This document shows positions 30,083 through 40,250 of a stretch of DNA of 64,000 nucleotides, one piece after another (within the stretch, counting starts at the first letter, position 1; each line of letters opens with the position of its first letter). A model generated the notes under the pieces. It was not told the DNA's origin, made no database searches, and saw only the letters and a list, made by a program, of their open reading frames with translations. The stretch is from Tritrichomonas musculus (taxonomy: Eukaryota > Parabasalia > Tritrichomonadida > Tritrichomonadidae), in contig JAPFFF010000005.1 of assembly GCA_039105265.1 (NCBI GenBank), positions 2,341,501 to 2,405,500 on the forward strand. The letters are read 5' to 3'. Made by a program: the position numbers and the translations under genes.

Positions 30083-30553
30083 TCATTGTTCTGCTCGCTT
30101 CATAACATTAAGTGCAACTTGCTTTCTAGCTTTTTCTTGAAAAGCAGCCATGTCTCTAACCATTAAGTCACCAACTTGAGCATTTAACCTACCTTTTTCA
30201 TTTGGATGTTCTAATGCATTGATTATTCCTTCAATAATCTGTCTTACAGTTACCGTTTGATTAAATTGACTTCGAAGAACGTCAATACAGACTGCTCCAC
30301 TTTGATCAACATTAGGATGAACAATAGGAGTACTCATCATTAACCTTGGAGGTTTATTTGGGTAATCTGGGCCAAAAATAATTTGGACATCAAAAACATC
30401 ATTTTCATATAAACTGCCTTCTGGGCCTTCTATTTGAACGAGCCATTTTTTAAGATTATTTTCTGGCCATGACAAAGTAACGCCTTTGATAGGTTTTGTT
30501 GTTAAATTTCTTTTTTCGATCTGAAGTCTACGATTAATACCTGCTTCCGCCAT
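30083..30553 (-). CDS. Ubiquitin-conjugating enzyme E2
   Basis: A 156-residue UBC-fold protein, the normal length of a minimal E2. The HPN triad is at residues 79-81 and the catalytic cysteine at 89 in GAVCIDVL. The preceding YPNKPPRL segment matches the conserved PxxPP turn of E2s. The usual Trp a few residues after the Cys-Ile/Leu-Asp-Ile/Val-Leu block is Phe here (RSQFNQTV), and the C-terminal helix has the expected basic residues. It should receive ubiquitin from E1 and pass it to a substrate with an E3, in cytosol or nucleus. The E2 class cannot be fixed by eye. It is divergent from the 1,761-residue gene at 31,279. Confidence 0.93.
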   Translation of the reverse strand: MAEAGINRRLQIEKRNLTTKPIKGVTLSWPENNLKKWLVQIEGPEGSLYENDVFDVQIIFGPDYPNKPPRLMMSTPIVHPNVDQSGAVCIDVLRSQFNQTVTVRQIIEGIINALEHPNEKGRLNAQVGDLMVRDMAAFQEKARKQVALNVMKRAEQ

Positions 30554-31278
30554 TTACGAAAATTTTCAAAATTTCTTCTTTTTGAATAATTTTCTGCCAT
30601 TTAAAAGTATGATAAATAAAATATTTAAAGATCATTTATTTAGCCATAATAATGATATTTTTATTTGTTTTATATATTATTAAATATAACATAATAATTA
30701 TAAATTATAAATAAAATTTATTTTATTTTTCTCTATGTGAATTTATAAATACAAATGCATTAATTAAAAAGTAAATTTCTTAGCATAATTGAACTTTTTC
30801 AATATATACATTGAAAATTCAATCAACACTTTTTTTTGCTTTTTTTTGATTTTTAATTTATATTTAAGGTAAATAGGTTATCGATTAAAGACAATATTGA
30901 TATGAATAATGTAATTTATATTATTTTATATTGGAATACTCAATATTTTACAAATAAAAATTATTATTTGCAGTAATTTGCAATTTTGCTTTTGCAATAT
31001 CTCTTTTGTTTCACAATTATTTTTTGATCTGATGCACCAAACTATTTAGAAATTTTATTATAACTCAAATAATTTCGATTCATTTATTCCAATTCCAAAT
31101 CTGGACATTATATATATAAATATACACTATAAATAAATTTAAATTTATATTATTGTAATATTTTTTATGTTTGAATATAAATTTTTTTCAAAAATTCATA
31201 AATTCCAGGTTTTGAAAAAGTTTGCTATAAATAATTTAATAACTTATTTAGCCATATGATTCATTAAATTGTTAAGTG
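30554..31278. other. Divergent promoter region
   Basis: 725 bases between the E2 gene (minus) and the large plus-strand gene. It is A+T-rich, with no open frame of note. Start-site elements for both genes must lie here, but no specific motif can be assigned with confidence. Confidence 0.5.
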
Positions 31279-34200
31279 ATGGAGAATCTTATAAATGAAA
31301 CAACAAATAATACTTTTTCTAAGATTGTCTCGAAGTTTATAATAATATTGAAACTGAAATCCGAAGCTTTAGCTCCGCCTACTTTTTCGCCTCAAATTAT
31401 TGATCAGCTTACCCAAATTTTCAATCAAATTCAAGATTTTAGTGAAAAGAACAAATCAAATGCAAATTGTGATAAACTTCTTTACCACAAAATCGCTTCA
31501 TTAATACCAAGCATTGAGCAATTAATAAATCAAAATTATTTACAATTCACGATTGTTAATTTTCAAGCAAAAATTAATGATACATATACATCATTGAATG
31601 AAACCAATTGCAATTCAACGCAAAAAAATAATCAATATGAGGAGATAATTGAGCCATTAAAACTGATTGTCACGAAATCATATACGTGCAATATACCAAA
31701 TTTATCAAGTTCATACTTTAAAGAATTGCAAGCATTAATAAGCAAGCTTTGCGATGATTTAATATCTATTCAAAAATTGAATGAAAACGATTCAAATTCT
31801 TCTGAAAAAATTCAACCAACCGTTATTCAAAATCTTTTAGAAAATTTACAACAAGCATCTTCTATTTTAGAACATTTAATAGTCTCTCTTTCATTTAGAT
31901 CGAAGGTTTATTCGTTGATAAAATCGGTTAGAAATGTCCAACAAAATTCAAAGAAAGACAACCTTCCTTTACAAAGCCACAAAGTATTCATTTCACCTTC
32001 GAAACCGAAAATGAAGGCTAATTTTAATTTGAATGAGTCTGACCAATTAAACGCTAATTTGGACGAGCTGATCAAGGAGTTCCAGTCTGATCCAGAGAGC
32101 CAAAATAAAATCAATTCTTATTCGGCCAAATTCAATTCAATTTTGAAGAAAGAATTCAAAATTTCAAGGCCGACGATCATCTTCCAGAACCTTCTCCGCT
32201 CATTTCTAGAAATCACAATACAAAGTGATATCAAAAATGAATACTTTACACAGCTATCGTTCTTCCTTCAAAAAGTTTCTCAATCAATTCTTTACTATTT
32301 CCAGCTGCCGGACAAAATAAGCAGTTCTGAAGACATCTCCGACTTCATAAGCAAGACAAACGAGCTTGAAAGTGCCTTTAACGACAACAAGTTGAGCATG
32401 AATCAGTTCTGCACTTTTTCATTCCACGATTTCGTATTTTTTTGCAAACTTATAAAATCAGCCTCAGAAAAAGTGGATAAAATAAACGAACTTATAGGTC
32501 AAAAATTGACCTTTGTTGATCTACTTCCATTGAAACTTTTGAGACCCGGGCAAGTGCTCTCGTCAGTCAAGTACCACACAGTGCCGGAGGACGATCCAAA
32601 CTACGACAAGGAAGTTGAGAAAATGAACACAATTAATCGCGTCAGCGCCTTTCGGTCCTTGAATTCTATTTCACAGGACATGGTTACATTAAGAGAGAGG
32701 GGCATTGACATTGTACCTGACCCGATGATTTATGAGATCCACCCCATTTCAATTCTGCCACAAGTAATTGGCCTTCGCAATTCAATTCGTAACCTTGAAG
32801 TAAAACTTTTTCAATACGTACAAAGTTTTGGTGAAGTGAGCGACCATTCAATTTTCTGTATTTTTGACAACATCCAGAAAGAGGCAGAAGAGCTCTACTC
32901 ATCAGTGACAACGAACCCTCTATCGGCCATTGAGTTGCGAATAAAAACGATCCTTCTTTACCAGCAAGAGTTCCCAATTTCTTGCGAGGACTCGATCCAG
33001 TATCTGCTTAATTTCTACTCCTTAACGTACGACATCTATGCTGCCTTCTGCAAGCTTGACGAGATCGGAACGATTCCCATTTCATCGTCGATTCATCTTT
33101 CTTACATATTGACCATGTGCGATGACCTTGCCGATCATTTTTCATGCTTCAACGAGTACCTCCAAGTGTTCAACTCAATCGACCTGTTCAACATAGACAG
33201 CATCCAAGTCAACAAGTCGATAAACGGACTCAGAAAGGACCTAAAGAAGATCATTTCAGACTTCTCGTTCGACGATTTGGTCAACGAAATCTTGTCTTAT
33301 TCAAAGACAATTGAAACAAGCGTGTCACTTTTTGATAACGATAATTTGACGCTCAATTTAATGAAGCAGCTGTTATCATGGGTAAAAAGTGGCAACGAAT
33401 ACAGAAGAAGGTCAAACATTAAAGAACTTCAGATCAGAATGGAGGCTCTGAAACAAAGAATCTCTGAAAAAGTTGACAAGGACTCTGACATTGGAAAAAT
33501 TGTGAAGGTTTGCGGTTTGTTCTCAAAATTACGTGACAGAGTCGAAGAGAAAGAAAGAGTTCAGTCGCTCTTATCGTTCATTCAATTTTCACAGGTTTAC
33601 AAAAATGAAAATATTCCAATTGAAAAAATTGAAGAAATTTCATCAAAATTGGAATTCACAAGTGAAATTGAAAACCAAAGTGAGAATGAGAACCAGAGCG
33701 AGAATGAAAACATGACTCAGCAAACTGATAAAACTGACCAGCAAAGCAATGAAAGCAATTTGAAAGAGGACAGTCAAAATATTGAGAACACTCAGAATAT
33801 TGAAAGCACTCAAAATTCTAAGAGTATTCAAAATAATGAAAATGACCAAACCAATGAGAACAAAACCGAGAAGGCACAAAGACAGTCACAAATAGCTCAA
33901 AACGAGCCAAATTCAAACAAGAAAGATTTTAACGTCTTTACTAATGAAAAATCCCGCCAAATTTGGTTCAGCCGTTATTCTACCCGTTATTTTGAGATGA
34001 ACAAGAAGAAGGAAATCATTGAGTGCGTTGTTCCATCTATTGTTTACTCCCACTTTTACGACGTTATCACAAAAATGTGTCACTTTTTGTCCCTTGACGA
34101 AGCCTTCATTCAAAACGTCAACGAAAATTTCGAAAGCATGGTTCAAAACGGGCCCAACAAGGACGAGATTACCAAAGATGAGTTGCTAGAATACTTCACA

Positions 34201-36564
34201 TCGAATTATTCACACTTCAAGCAATTTATTAAGAATTCGAAGAAAATAATATTGTCCCAATTTGACCATACAATTGACCTTCTTAATGAAATGGGACAAA
34301 AAGTGAAAAACCGTGACTCAGATTTCACTGACTTTGCCAAAAATTTGAGTACTGTGAAGACGTCATTCAGGTTCAACAATCTTGAATGGCTGAAATCTCT
34401 TGTTGAGTGCTATCAAACGGTTATTTCAGCATTGAAGGAAAACTCATCGGAGACTTCACTAGCGGTTAATGTTTCTATTGCCTTTCGGAAGCTCTACAAC
34501 ATGATCTACTACAGCTTCCTGATTCGCCGATGCTTCAACTTGGGCAACACTGACAGAATCCCATGTGAAATTGACACTTCACTTCACTTCATTTTAATTG
34601 AAAACTTTTCTGAGTCCGACCATTTAATTTCAGAAAGTTCATCGATCAACTTCCAGAACCAGATCCAGTTCATCCTGAAGGGCGAGATTGGAAGCAACCC
34701 GAAGCAGCTGCAGACTAATATGGAAATTCTGAAGTTATTTGGTCAGACAATAAATTTGCCAATGATACTTGGAACAATGGAGTCTGAATTCTTTGATTTT
34801 GAGCGGTTTTTCTCAAAAGTTCCAAGCCAAACGACAAACTTACAAATTCTGCTTTTCTCAACTTTATTCCTATCGGCCAATTTTGTCAGAAAGTCACTTT
34901 TTGAGATGCTATCGTCGTCCTTCACAATCAAGAAGTACGAGGAAGCAATGCTCGCCTTTGAAAGGCTGAAGAGCGAGCTGGAAAGCGCTCCGTTCGCTGT
35001 TGAGCTGCATCCAATCGACGAGGTAATGAATGCCTGCGGCTCGTTCTTGGATTTGTACCAGATTGCAGTCATTGATGACTCACTCTGCACTTTTTGTTCA
35101 ACTGCTGATGATTCCCGATTCGTTCTCGGCGTTGATGTTTTTGATCTGCGGGTGAAGATGGCCTCACTTCAGTCCAGGCTGTTGAAATTAACGAAGATTA
35201 TTCCAGATCAATATAATGACACTTTTCGGCTATTTATTTTGAATTTTTCAACCACTTTTTTGGTGCCTGAACATTTTGGAAGATATAATTTAAATAATCA
35301 ATTTTTCTCAAAATTTGGCGAATCTTGGTCAAATTTTGTTTCTTCTATGAGCCCTATTGACCTTTCTCAAATTTATGACAAATTGAGACATTCAACTAGA
35401 ATAATTATTAGCGCATTGAATGATTCTTCTCATAAGGACGTGGCTACATTAAAAGTACTTGAACAAATATTCCAAACAACACATAATCCTTCTTTGATTT
35501 ATATATTAAGTCTCAGTTTTAAGTTCATTAAAAAACAGCTAAATAAGTTCACAAAAAGTTATAAGGAAAGTGAACTTCCCTTTGATCAAATTGATCATTG
35601 TTTACAAATTTTATTAATTCATAATGAATTCGCAATATTGGTTGAACAAATAACAAATCTTGTTAATAGTACTTTCGATCTCACAGATCAAATTCATTGC
35701 TTATCAACTTTTTCAATAGATTACAAAATTGATGATTCTGAAAATTCAAGTGATACTCACAAAGATCTTTTATTACCAAAACAACTTTCCCTGGATGATC
35801 AAACTCAACTGGCCCAAATGATACACATTATTTTTGTCGATAATCAAAAGACACAAGAACGTTTATCAAATTTGCCAATTCTGGAAAATGAGGTTAACGA
35901 ATTATCAGATCAAGTTAAAGAAGCTCAAAAGCCAATAGATCAACTAATTCAAATTGATTCGTATATGAGTGAAATACTTGATATCATAAGCGACCAAACA
36001 CCAAATAATAAAGAAGAAAATAATAATCCAGATGAATTAACATCTAAAGAAAAGAAATCCATTTCCAACTTTAATCGCTTGAAACGTGAAGTATCCTTCT
36101 CAACTCAACGATATCAATGCATGCTACATCAGCATGAAGATAATGTTAGAATGAGTCTCGATATTGACGAGAAAAGCAAATCTTTATTAGACGACATAAT
36201 AGTTAAATATGAAAGATATGCAAATATTGTAACGAAATCAAGAACTGAACGTTACAATAAATTATTCTCCATTTTAATTAATTCATACGATACAGTTAAA
36301 AAGGCAAACGATTCAATGGTTCGCATTTCAAATGATAAATATACAAAGAATGGATTTGATTCACCATTTAACAAAAACTTAATTGGTATAAATCGAAACC
36401 AAAATCCAATCAATTTAGAACTGATTTACTTGAAAGAAAAATCGTATGATATATTAAGAAAAAAGAGTCCTAAAGAACAAATTGAAATTCTATCTCAAAT
36501 CAGAAACCAATTAAAATATGAAGTCGATACATTAAGAAATGGACGAAATGCTGATTCGATTTGA
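31279..36564 (+). CDS. Large helical protein of unknown family, 1,761 residues
   Basis: Starts at the ATG at 31,279. Nearly the whole chain reads as amphipathic helices of 25-40 residues, like a helical-bundle or spectrin/talin-style rod, without strong heptads except near 1,560-1,600. A polar low-complexity insert (about 795-880) is rich in Glu, Asn, Gln and Ser, with NENQSE-type repeats. No enzymatic motif is seen. The DNA is unusual: the first 750 and last 1,350 bases are A+T-rich like the rest of the window. The middle, about 32,040-35,200, uses clearly more G/C-ending codons (AAG, GAC, TTC, CTT/CTC) without any break in the frame. The gene looks intact. A cytoskeletal or scaffold role is guesswork. 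Confidence 0.75.
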   Translation: MENLINETTNNTFSKIVSKFIIILKLKSEALAPPTFSPQIIDQLTQIFNQIQDFSEKNKSNANCDKLLYHKIASLIPSIEQLINQNYLQFTIVNFQAKINDTYTSLNETNCNSTQKNNQYEEIIEPLKLIVTKSYTCNIPNLSSSYFKELQALISKLCDDLISIQKLNENDSNSSEKIQPTVIQNLLENLQQASSILEHLIVSLSFRSKVYSLIKSVRNVQQNSKKDNLPLQSHKVFISPSKPKMKANFNLNESDQLNANLDELIKEFQSDPESQNKINSYSAKFNSILKKEFKISRPTIIFQNLLRSFLEITIQSDIKNEYFTQLSFFLQKVSQSILYYFQLPDKISSSEDISDFISKTNELESAFNDNKLSMNQFCTFSFHDFVFFCKLIKSASEKVDKINELIGQKLTFVDLLPLKLLRPGQVLSSVKYHTVPEDDPNYDKEVEKMNTINRVSAFRSLNSISQDMVTLRERGIDIVPDPMIYEIHPISILPQVIGLRNSIRNLEVKLFQYVQSFGEVSDHSIFCIFDNIQKEAEELYSSVTTNPLSAIELRIKTILLYQQEFPISCEDSIQYLLNFYSLTYDIYAAFCKLDEIGTIPISSSIHLSYILTMCDDLADHFSCFNEYLQVFNSIDLFNIDSIQVNKSINGLRKDLKKIISDFSFDDLVNEILSYSKTIETSVSLFDNDNLTLNLMKQLLSWVKSGNEYRRRSNIKELQIRMEALKQRISEKVDKDSDIGKIVKVCGLFSKLRDRVEEKERVQSLLSFIQFSQVYKNENIPIEKIEEISSKLEFTSEIENQSENENQSENENMTQQTDKTDQQSNESNLKEDSQNIENTQNIESTQNSKSIQNNENDQTNENKTEKAQRQSQIAQNEPNSNKKDFNVFTNEKSRQIWFSRYSTRYFEMNKKKEIIECVVPSIVYSHFYDVITKMCHFLSLDEAFIQNVNENFESMVQNGPNKDEITKDELLEYFTSNYSHFKQFIKNSKKIILSQFDHTIDLLNEMGQKVKNRDSDFTDFAKNLSTVKTSFRFNNLEWLKSLVECYQTVISALKENSSETSLAVNVSIAFRKLYNMIYYSFLIRRCFNLGNTDRIPCEIDTSLHFILIENFSESDHLISESSSINFQNQIQFILKGEIGSNPKQLQTNMEILKLFGQTINLPMILGTMESEFFDFERFFSKVPSQTTNLQILLFSTLFLSANFVRKSLFEMLSSSFTIKKYEEAMLAFERLKSELESAPFAVELHPIDEVMNACGSFLDLYQIAVIDDSLCTFCSTADDSRFVLGVDVFDLRVKMASLQSRLLKLTKIIPDQYNDTFRLFILNFSTTFLVPEHFGRYNLNNQFFSKFGESWSNFVSSMSPIDLSQIYDKLRHSTRIIISALNDSSHKDVATLKVLEQIFQTTHNPSLIYILSLSFKFIKKQLNKFTKSYKESELPFDQIDHCLQILLIHNEFAILVEQITNLVNSTFDLTDQIHCLSTFSIDYKIDDSENSSDTHKDLLLPKQLSLDDQTQLAQMIHIIFVDNQKTQERLSNLPILENEVNELSDQVKEAQKPIDQLIQIDSYMSEILDIISDQTPNNKEENNNPDELTSKEKKSISNFNRLKREVSFSTQRYQCMLHQHEDNVRMSLDIDEKSKSLLDDIIVKYERYANIVTKSRTERYNKLFSILINSYDTVKKANDSMVRISNDKYTKNGFDSPFNKNLIGINRNQNPINLELIYLKEKSYDILRKKSPKEQIEILSQIRNQLKYEVDTLRNGRNADSI

Positions 36565-37086
36565 TATCATTCTGAATTTATATATAAAATTAGACTGTAA
36601 TTTCAATATAATTATTTTTATTATTTTTTTTTTTTTTTTTTTACTTTCATTTATATTTAGTATAATTGGATCAATTGCTTGAAAAAGCCAAAAATCGATA
36701 TATTTATAATTAATTAAATTTGTTGAATAATTTGGGCTGATATTAAAGGACAAATTCCAAATAAAATAAAATGGAGATTCAGATTAATTCAAATTTTGTG
36801 AATACTTTAATAATTTTTTCAATAAACAATTCAATATAACAAAGTGGTTTTATTAAAAAAAATAGTCAACGGCTAATAAAGAAAATTATAAAAAGAAAAT
36901 AAAAACAGAAAAAATTATTAACTGATTCATGTAAATTGATAAATCAAGTTTAACTTGTTAAATATTGAATATTAATAATAATATAATTGTTTTTATTAAT
37001 TCAATATATTTTCAAAAATTTATTGCAAATTAAAAGAAAATATTTGACCATTAATTGCCTTATACTGTATATACATATAAATCAAA
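36565..37086. other. Spacer with a poly(T) tract
   Basis: 522 bases of A+T-rich DNA between two plus-strand genes. A 19-base T run lies at 36,624-36,642, just past the upstream stop codon. Nothing else is identifiable. Confidence 0.5.
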
Positions 37087-38037
37087 ATGCATCATACCGC
37101 CTTTGACCAAAGAAATGAATTGATTGGAATTGCTACACCACGAGGATTTATTATATTTGATTGTACAATCAAGAATGTTTTATACGAAGCCATTTTTCCT
37201 GCAGGTGGTGCCAACTGTATCGCATTATTAAGTGATTCAAACTTAGTTGCAGCATCTGGGGATGATTCGAGAAATGGTTTTTTAAAGAGTACCATTATTC
37301 TTTGGGAATGCCAAGAAAGTAAGATTGTTCGTTTACTTGAAGTTTCCGATCCTGTCGAATATTTATATTTCCGAAACGATTGTCTTGTTGCTGTATATGG
37401 ATCATATATTAATTTTTACGATTGTAATAACTTTACTTTAATATACAAAACTGCAAATCCTATCCCTCATCGTTTTTGTGTCGCGCTTACTCAGTCAGGT
37501 TCCAACAACTTGGTTGCGTTTCCGTCGCCCAGTGGAGATCAGCTCAATATTTCAGATTATCATGATCCAAAACAAATACTTGGCTCAATACCTATTCAAT
37601 TTTCACACATCAATTATTTTACGTTTGATAGCAAATGTGAGCTGCTTGCAATTGTTATTGATGAAGGCAGAATAATTCAATTATGGTCAGTAATGGAGTT
37701 AAAACTTCTAGCCAAATTTAAAAGAGGCTTTTGGACAGCAGAAGTTAATGGCCTTGCATTTGATCATTTATCAAATTATTTTATAATGACCACTAAACGT
37801 GGAACTATGCATGTTTTTGAGATACCTGCAAAGAAAGATATGATAGATACATCAAAAACATCGAGGTCATCATTTAGTTTTGAACTTCTTAAAGGAACAG
37901 AATTTAATTACCAATTTGATAATGCTGGATACATTATTTCTGGGATTACCGATGATGGATATTTTCAACAACTTCGCCTTGATATTAACAAAAAGGTCAT
38001 TGTCCCACTATCTGATTCTATTAAGATAGAAATGTAA
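37087..38037 (+). CDS. PROPPIN, Atg18/WIPI-family WD40 protein
   Basis: 316 residues of beta-propeller sequence. The key segment is FKRGFWTAEVNGLAFDHLSN (residues 211-230), then TTKRGTMHVFEI (235-246). This corresponds to the L/FRRG motif of Atg18/WIPI proteins followed by the next blade with GTIHVF. The two arginines of FRRG bind PI3P and PI(3,5)P2; here the first is Lys (FKRG), a conservative change. The size and the following blade are right for a short WIPI-type PROPPIN. It should work at phosphoinositide-bearing membranes in autophagosome formation or endosome/lysosome traffic. The ATG sits after an A-rich leader. The exact paralogue (Atg18, Atg21 or Hsv2 type) is open. Confidence 0.82.
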   Translation: MHHTAFDQRNELIGIATPRGFIIFDCTIKNVLYEAIFPAGGANCIALLSDSNLVAASGDDSRNGFLKSTIILWECQESKIVRLLEVSDPVEYLYFRNDCLVAVYGSYINFYDCNNFTLIYKTANPIPHRFCVALTQSGSNNLVAFPSPSGDQLNISDYHDPKQILGSIPIQFSHINYFTFDSKCELLAIVIDEGRIIQLWSVMELKLLAKFKRGFWTAEVNGLAFDHLSNYFIMTTKRGTMHVFEIPAKKDMIDTSKTSRSSFSFELLKGTEFNYQFDNAGYIISGITDDGYFQQLRLDINKKVIVPLSDSIKIEM

Positions 38038-39001
38038 TATTTATTATGCGTTTTTGTTATTTTTAACGAATTATCTTTTTTTAAAAGCTTTTATATATAG
38101 TTAATGTAAAAAAAAAAATACATTTTTTTTTTCATGTTGTTGTTTACTTAAAAATATGAAGTATTATGAAATCAAAGTATCAAATGATTGTATAAAAAAA
38201 AAGTGATATGCATGCCAAAATGTAGCAATAATAAAATTAATTTTGTTTGTCAGAAGGATGGATTAAAAAAAAACTCCTATGTATTAGATTTTTGTTGTAA
38301 ATTAGTTTTGAGAATCAGAAACGGACCATAATCATCTATCAGAAGTGCGACCGGATTTCATCATCTCAAAAAAAAAACATACTTTATTTATTAGAATGGT
38401 TTTTCAAATCATGTAACATGAAAGCTGATTATAACAAATCGAGCTAATTGATTAAAGATCTTGTGAAAATAGGATCTTTGTGCGCCTAATAAAAAGTGAT
38501 ATGTTCTTGTTGACCTGAAAATAGACCTTGGCCCAACCATTTCACCTATTCATAGGTTAAAAATTTGTAGTCTATGAAAAAGTTATTGCTAATCAAAAAA
38601 TAAGTAAATCTTGCAAATAATCAGCTTTATTATATATATTTATATACTGAAATACTTTTTAACGACAGCTGAGAAAGATTTTAAGGAGATAAAAAAATTC
38701 AAAGTAATGAAGATAATTTATTTATTAAATATAAATGCAAAATAAAATAAAGAGTGAACTATCATATAGAAATAATAGAAAATAATAAAAATCGACTGAG
38801 CAATAAAAGTTAATAACAAAAAAAGCAAAGAAATGGAAGAAATAATAAGAATAGAAAAGGGGCCACATACATGTGGCAATTTTGCGCATGTAACAAGTGT
38901 TTTATATTTAATATATATCTTCAAACAATTTATAAATTTTTTTTTCTTTTTTTGTTTTTTCCATTAAAAGATTCTGTGAGCAACTAAAAAAATAAAATGA
39001 A
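38038..39001. other. Intergenic region holding a snoRNA candidate and hairpins
   Basis: It lies between convergent 3' ends. It contains the box C/D candidate at 38,306-38,371 (minus) and a slightly G+C-richer stretch at about 38,450-38,570. In that stretch are short inverted repeats: AAGATC/GATCTT (about 38,456 with 38,473) and ACCTAT/ATAGGT (about 38,547 with 38,555). The rest is A+T-rich. Confidence 0.5.
38306..38371 (-). ncRNA. Box C/D snoRNA candidate, U18/snR18-like
   Basis: Read on the minus strand, the 66-base unit opens with TTTTGAGA (38,371-38,364), followed by box C ATGATGA (TGATGA core at 38,363-38,358). Next come a guide segment, box D' CTGA (38,342-38,339), a C'-like GATGATTA (around 38,336-38,329), a second guide, box D CTGA (38,318-38,315), and TCTCAAAA (38,313-38,306). 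The ends form a perfect 8-base terminal stem next to boxes C and D. The segment before D (TATGGTCCGTTT) is complementary to ACGGACCA, part of the conserved LSU rRNA stretch that U18 (yeast snR18) targets. The segment before D' (CCGGTCGCACTT) has no target I can name. No host intron surrounds it, so it would be an independent gene. Confidence 0.62.
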
Positions 39002-40093
39002 TTATTTGTTTTCGTTATTAGTGCTTCCTATTAACATTTTTAGTTTCTCTAGAGATCTTTGTGTAGCAGCTTTATCTTGGGGAGGAACTTGATACAAAGG
39101 TGTTTGCGGTGGAGAAGATTGTGATGGCTGTCCTTGTATTGGTGGTTGGTATTGAGGTGGCATTCCATAATTAGGTTGTGGTGGAGGCATCATTCCTTGT
39201 TCTGTTGTTGGAGATGGCATTCCGTATGTTGGTTGTGGCGGAATTTGCTGGGGCGGAATCTGTTGTGGTGGAACGCCATAATGTGGCATTGGCATTCCAT
39301 AATTTGGAGGAGGTTGCTGCATATATGGTTGTTCGTAAGGATTTTGGGGGATATAAGGAGGCTGATTATACATTGGTTGATTCATCATATTAGGTGGTGT
39401 TTCATTATCTTCATCATCAAGAAGAAAGTCCATTGATAAACTTTCATTTTTTATAGTTAATCTTTGATTTGTAGTATGATACGCTTTTTGAGCATCTCGA
39501 ATATCATAATACCTAATAATAAATTGACCTGGCTGTTCTCCTGGCAAGGCTTGTTGAATTTCGCCATATTCTTTCATAGAATTAAAAACATCTTGAAGTT
39601 GAATATTTGAGGGCATTTTATCGCATCGAATGATAATACTAGCACATGTAGCCCGTGGATCACGATGGGGGAAAAATGACTTATTTGCATAGTTCGTACG
39701 TATATTTCTTCCATTCAATAACTTATCATTTGCTTGCTCAACAGCCTTTTCAGCATTTCTTATATCATAGTAGGTGACGAATGCAATTCCTTTTTTATCA
39801 ATTAAAGAATACATATTGACAATTTCACCATACTGACTCACAAATTGTTTGAAAGATTCAATAGGATAATTAAAAGGTATGTTAGAAAAAAAAGCAGTAT
39901 GAATAGGCTTTTTATTTTTTGCTGGAATAGGTGGTGCCTTTGGTCTAGGCTGGTTAACAGGCTGATATGTATTATATTGTTGTGGATATGGTTGTTGATA
40001 TGGCATATTTCCAGGAGGATACATAGGTTGTTGCGGAGCTTCTGGAACAGGAGGACCTGGGATTGTGTAATTGGGCTTGTATGAACCTTTCAT
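39002..40093 (-). CDS. Two-RRM RNA-binding protein, Mei2-like, with Pro/Gln-rich tails
   Basis: 363 residues. A Pro/Gln/Tyr-rich N-terminus (1-62) precedes two RRM domains at about 65-145 and 150-230. The RNP1 strands read GIAFVTYYDIRNAEKAV and GQFIIRYYDIRDAQKAY. The YYDIR-AEKA form is typical of the first RRMs of the Mei2/AML (meiosis-related) family. A C-terminal Mei2 RRM3 is absent. The last 130 residues are again Pro/Gln/Met/Tyr-rich (QQIPPQ and NYGMP repeats) and prion-like, ending in a short helix. It is probably a cytoplasmic or nuclear mRNA regulator, perhaps in granules. The ATG is at 40,091-40,093. It is divergent from the gene at 40,251. Confidence 0.82.
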   Translation of the reverse strand: MKGSYKPNYTIPGPPVPEAPQQPMYPPGNMPYQQPYPQQYNTYQPVNQPRPKAPPIPAKNKKPIHTAFFSNIPFNYPIESFKQFVSQYGEIVNMYSLIDKKGIAFVTYYDIRNAEKAVEQANDKLLNGRNIRTNYANKSFFPHRDPRATCASIIIRCDKMPSNIQLQDVFNSMKEYGEIQQALPGEQPGQFIIRYYDIRDAQKAYHTTNQRLTIKNESLSMDFLLDDEDNETPPNMMNQPMYNQPPYIPQNPYEQPYMQQPPPNYGMPMPHYGVPPQQIPPQQIPPQPTYGMPSPTTEQGMMPPPQPNYGMPPQYQPPIQGQPSQSSPPQTPLYQVPPQDKAATQRSLEKLKMLIGSTNNENK

Positions 40094-40250
40094 TCAAGCT
40101 TTTACAAAATCTTTCTGTTTATAAAATTTGAATTAATTCTTTGTATAAGGTCAGATATTTTTATTCAAAGTGAAAAATGGCAAAATTTTTTTCTCTCAAA
40201 AAAATATATTTCTCAAAAAATTTCAATTCCTTTGATATATTTGATCTGAA

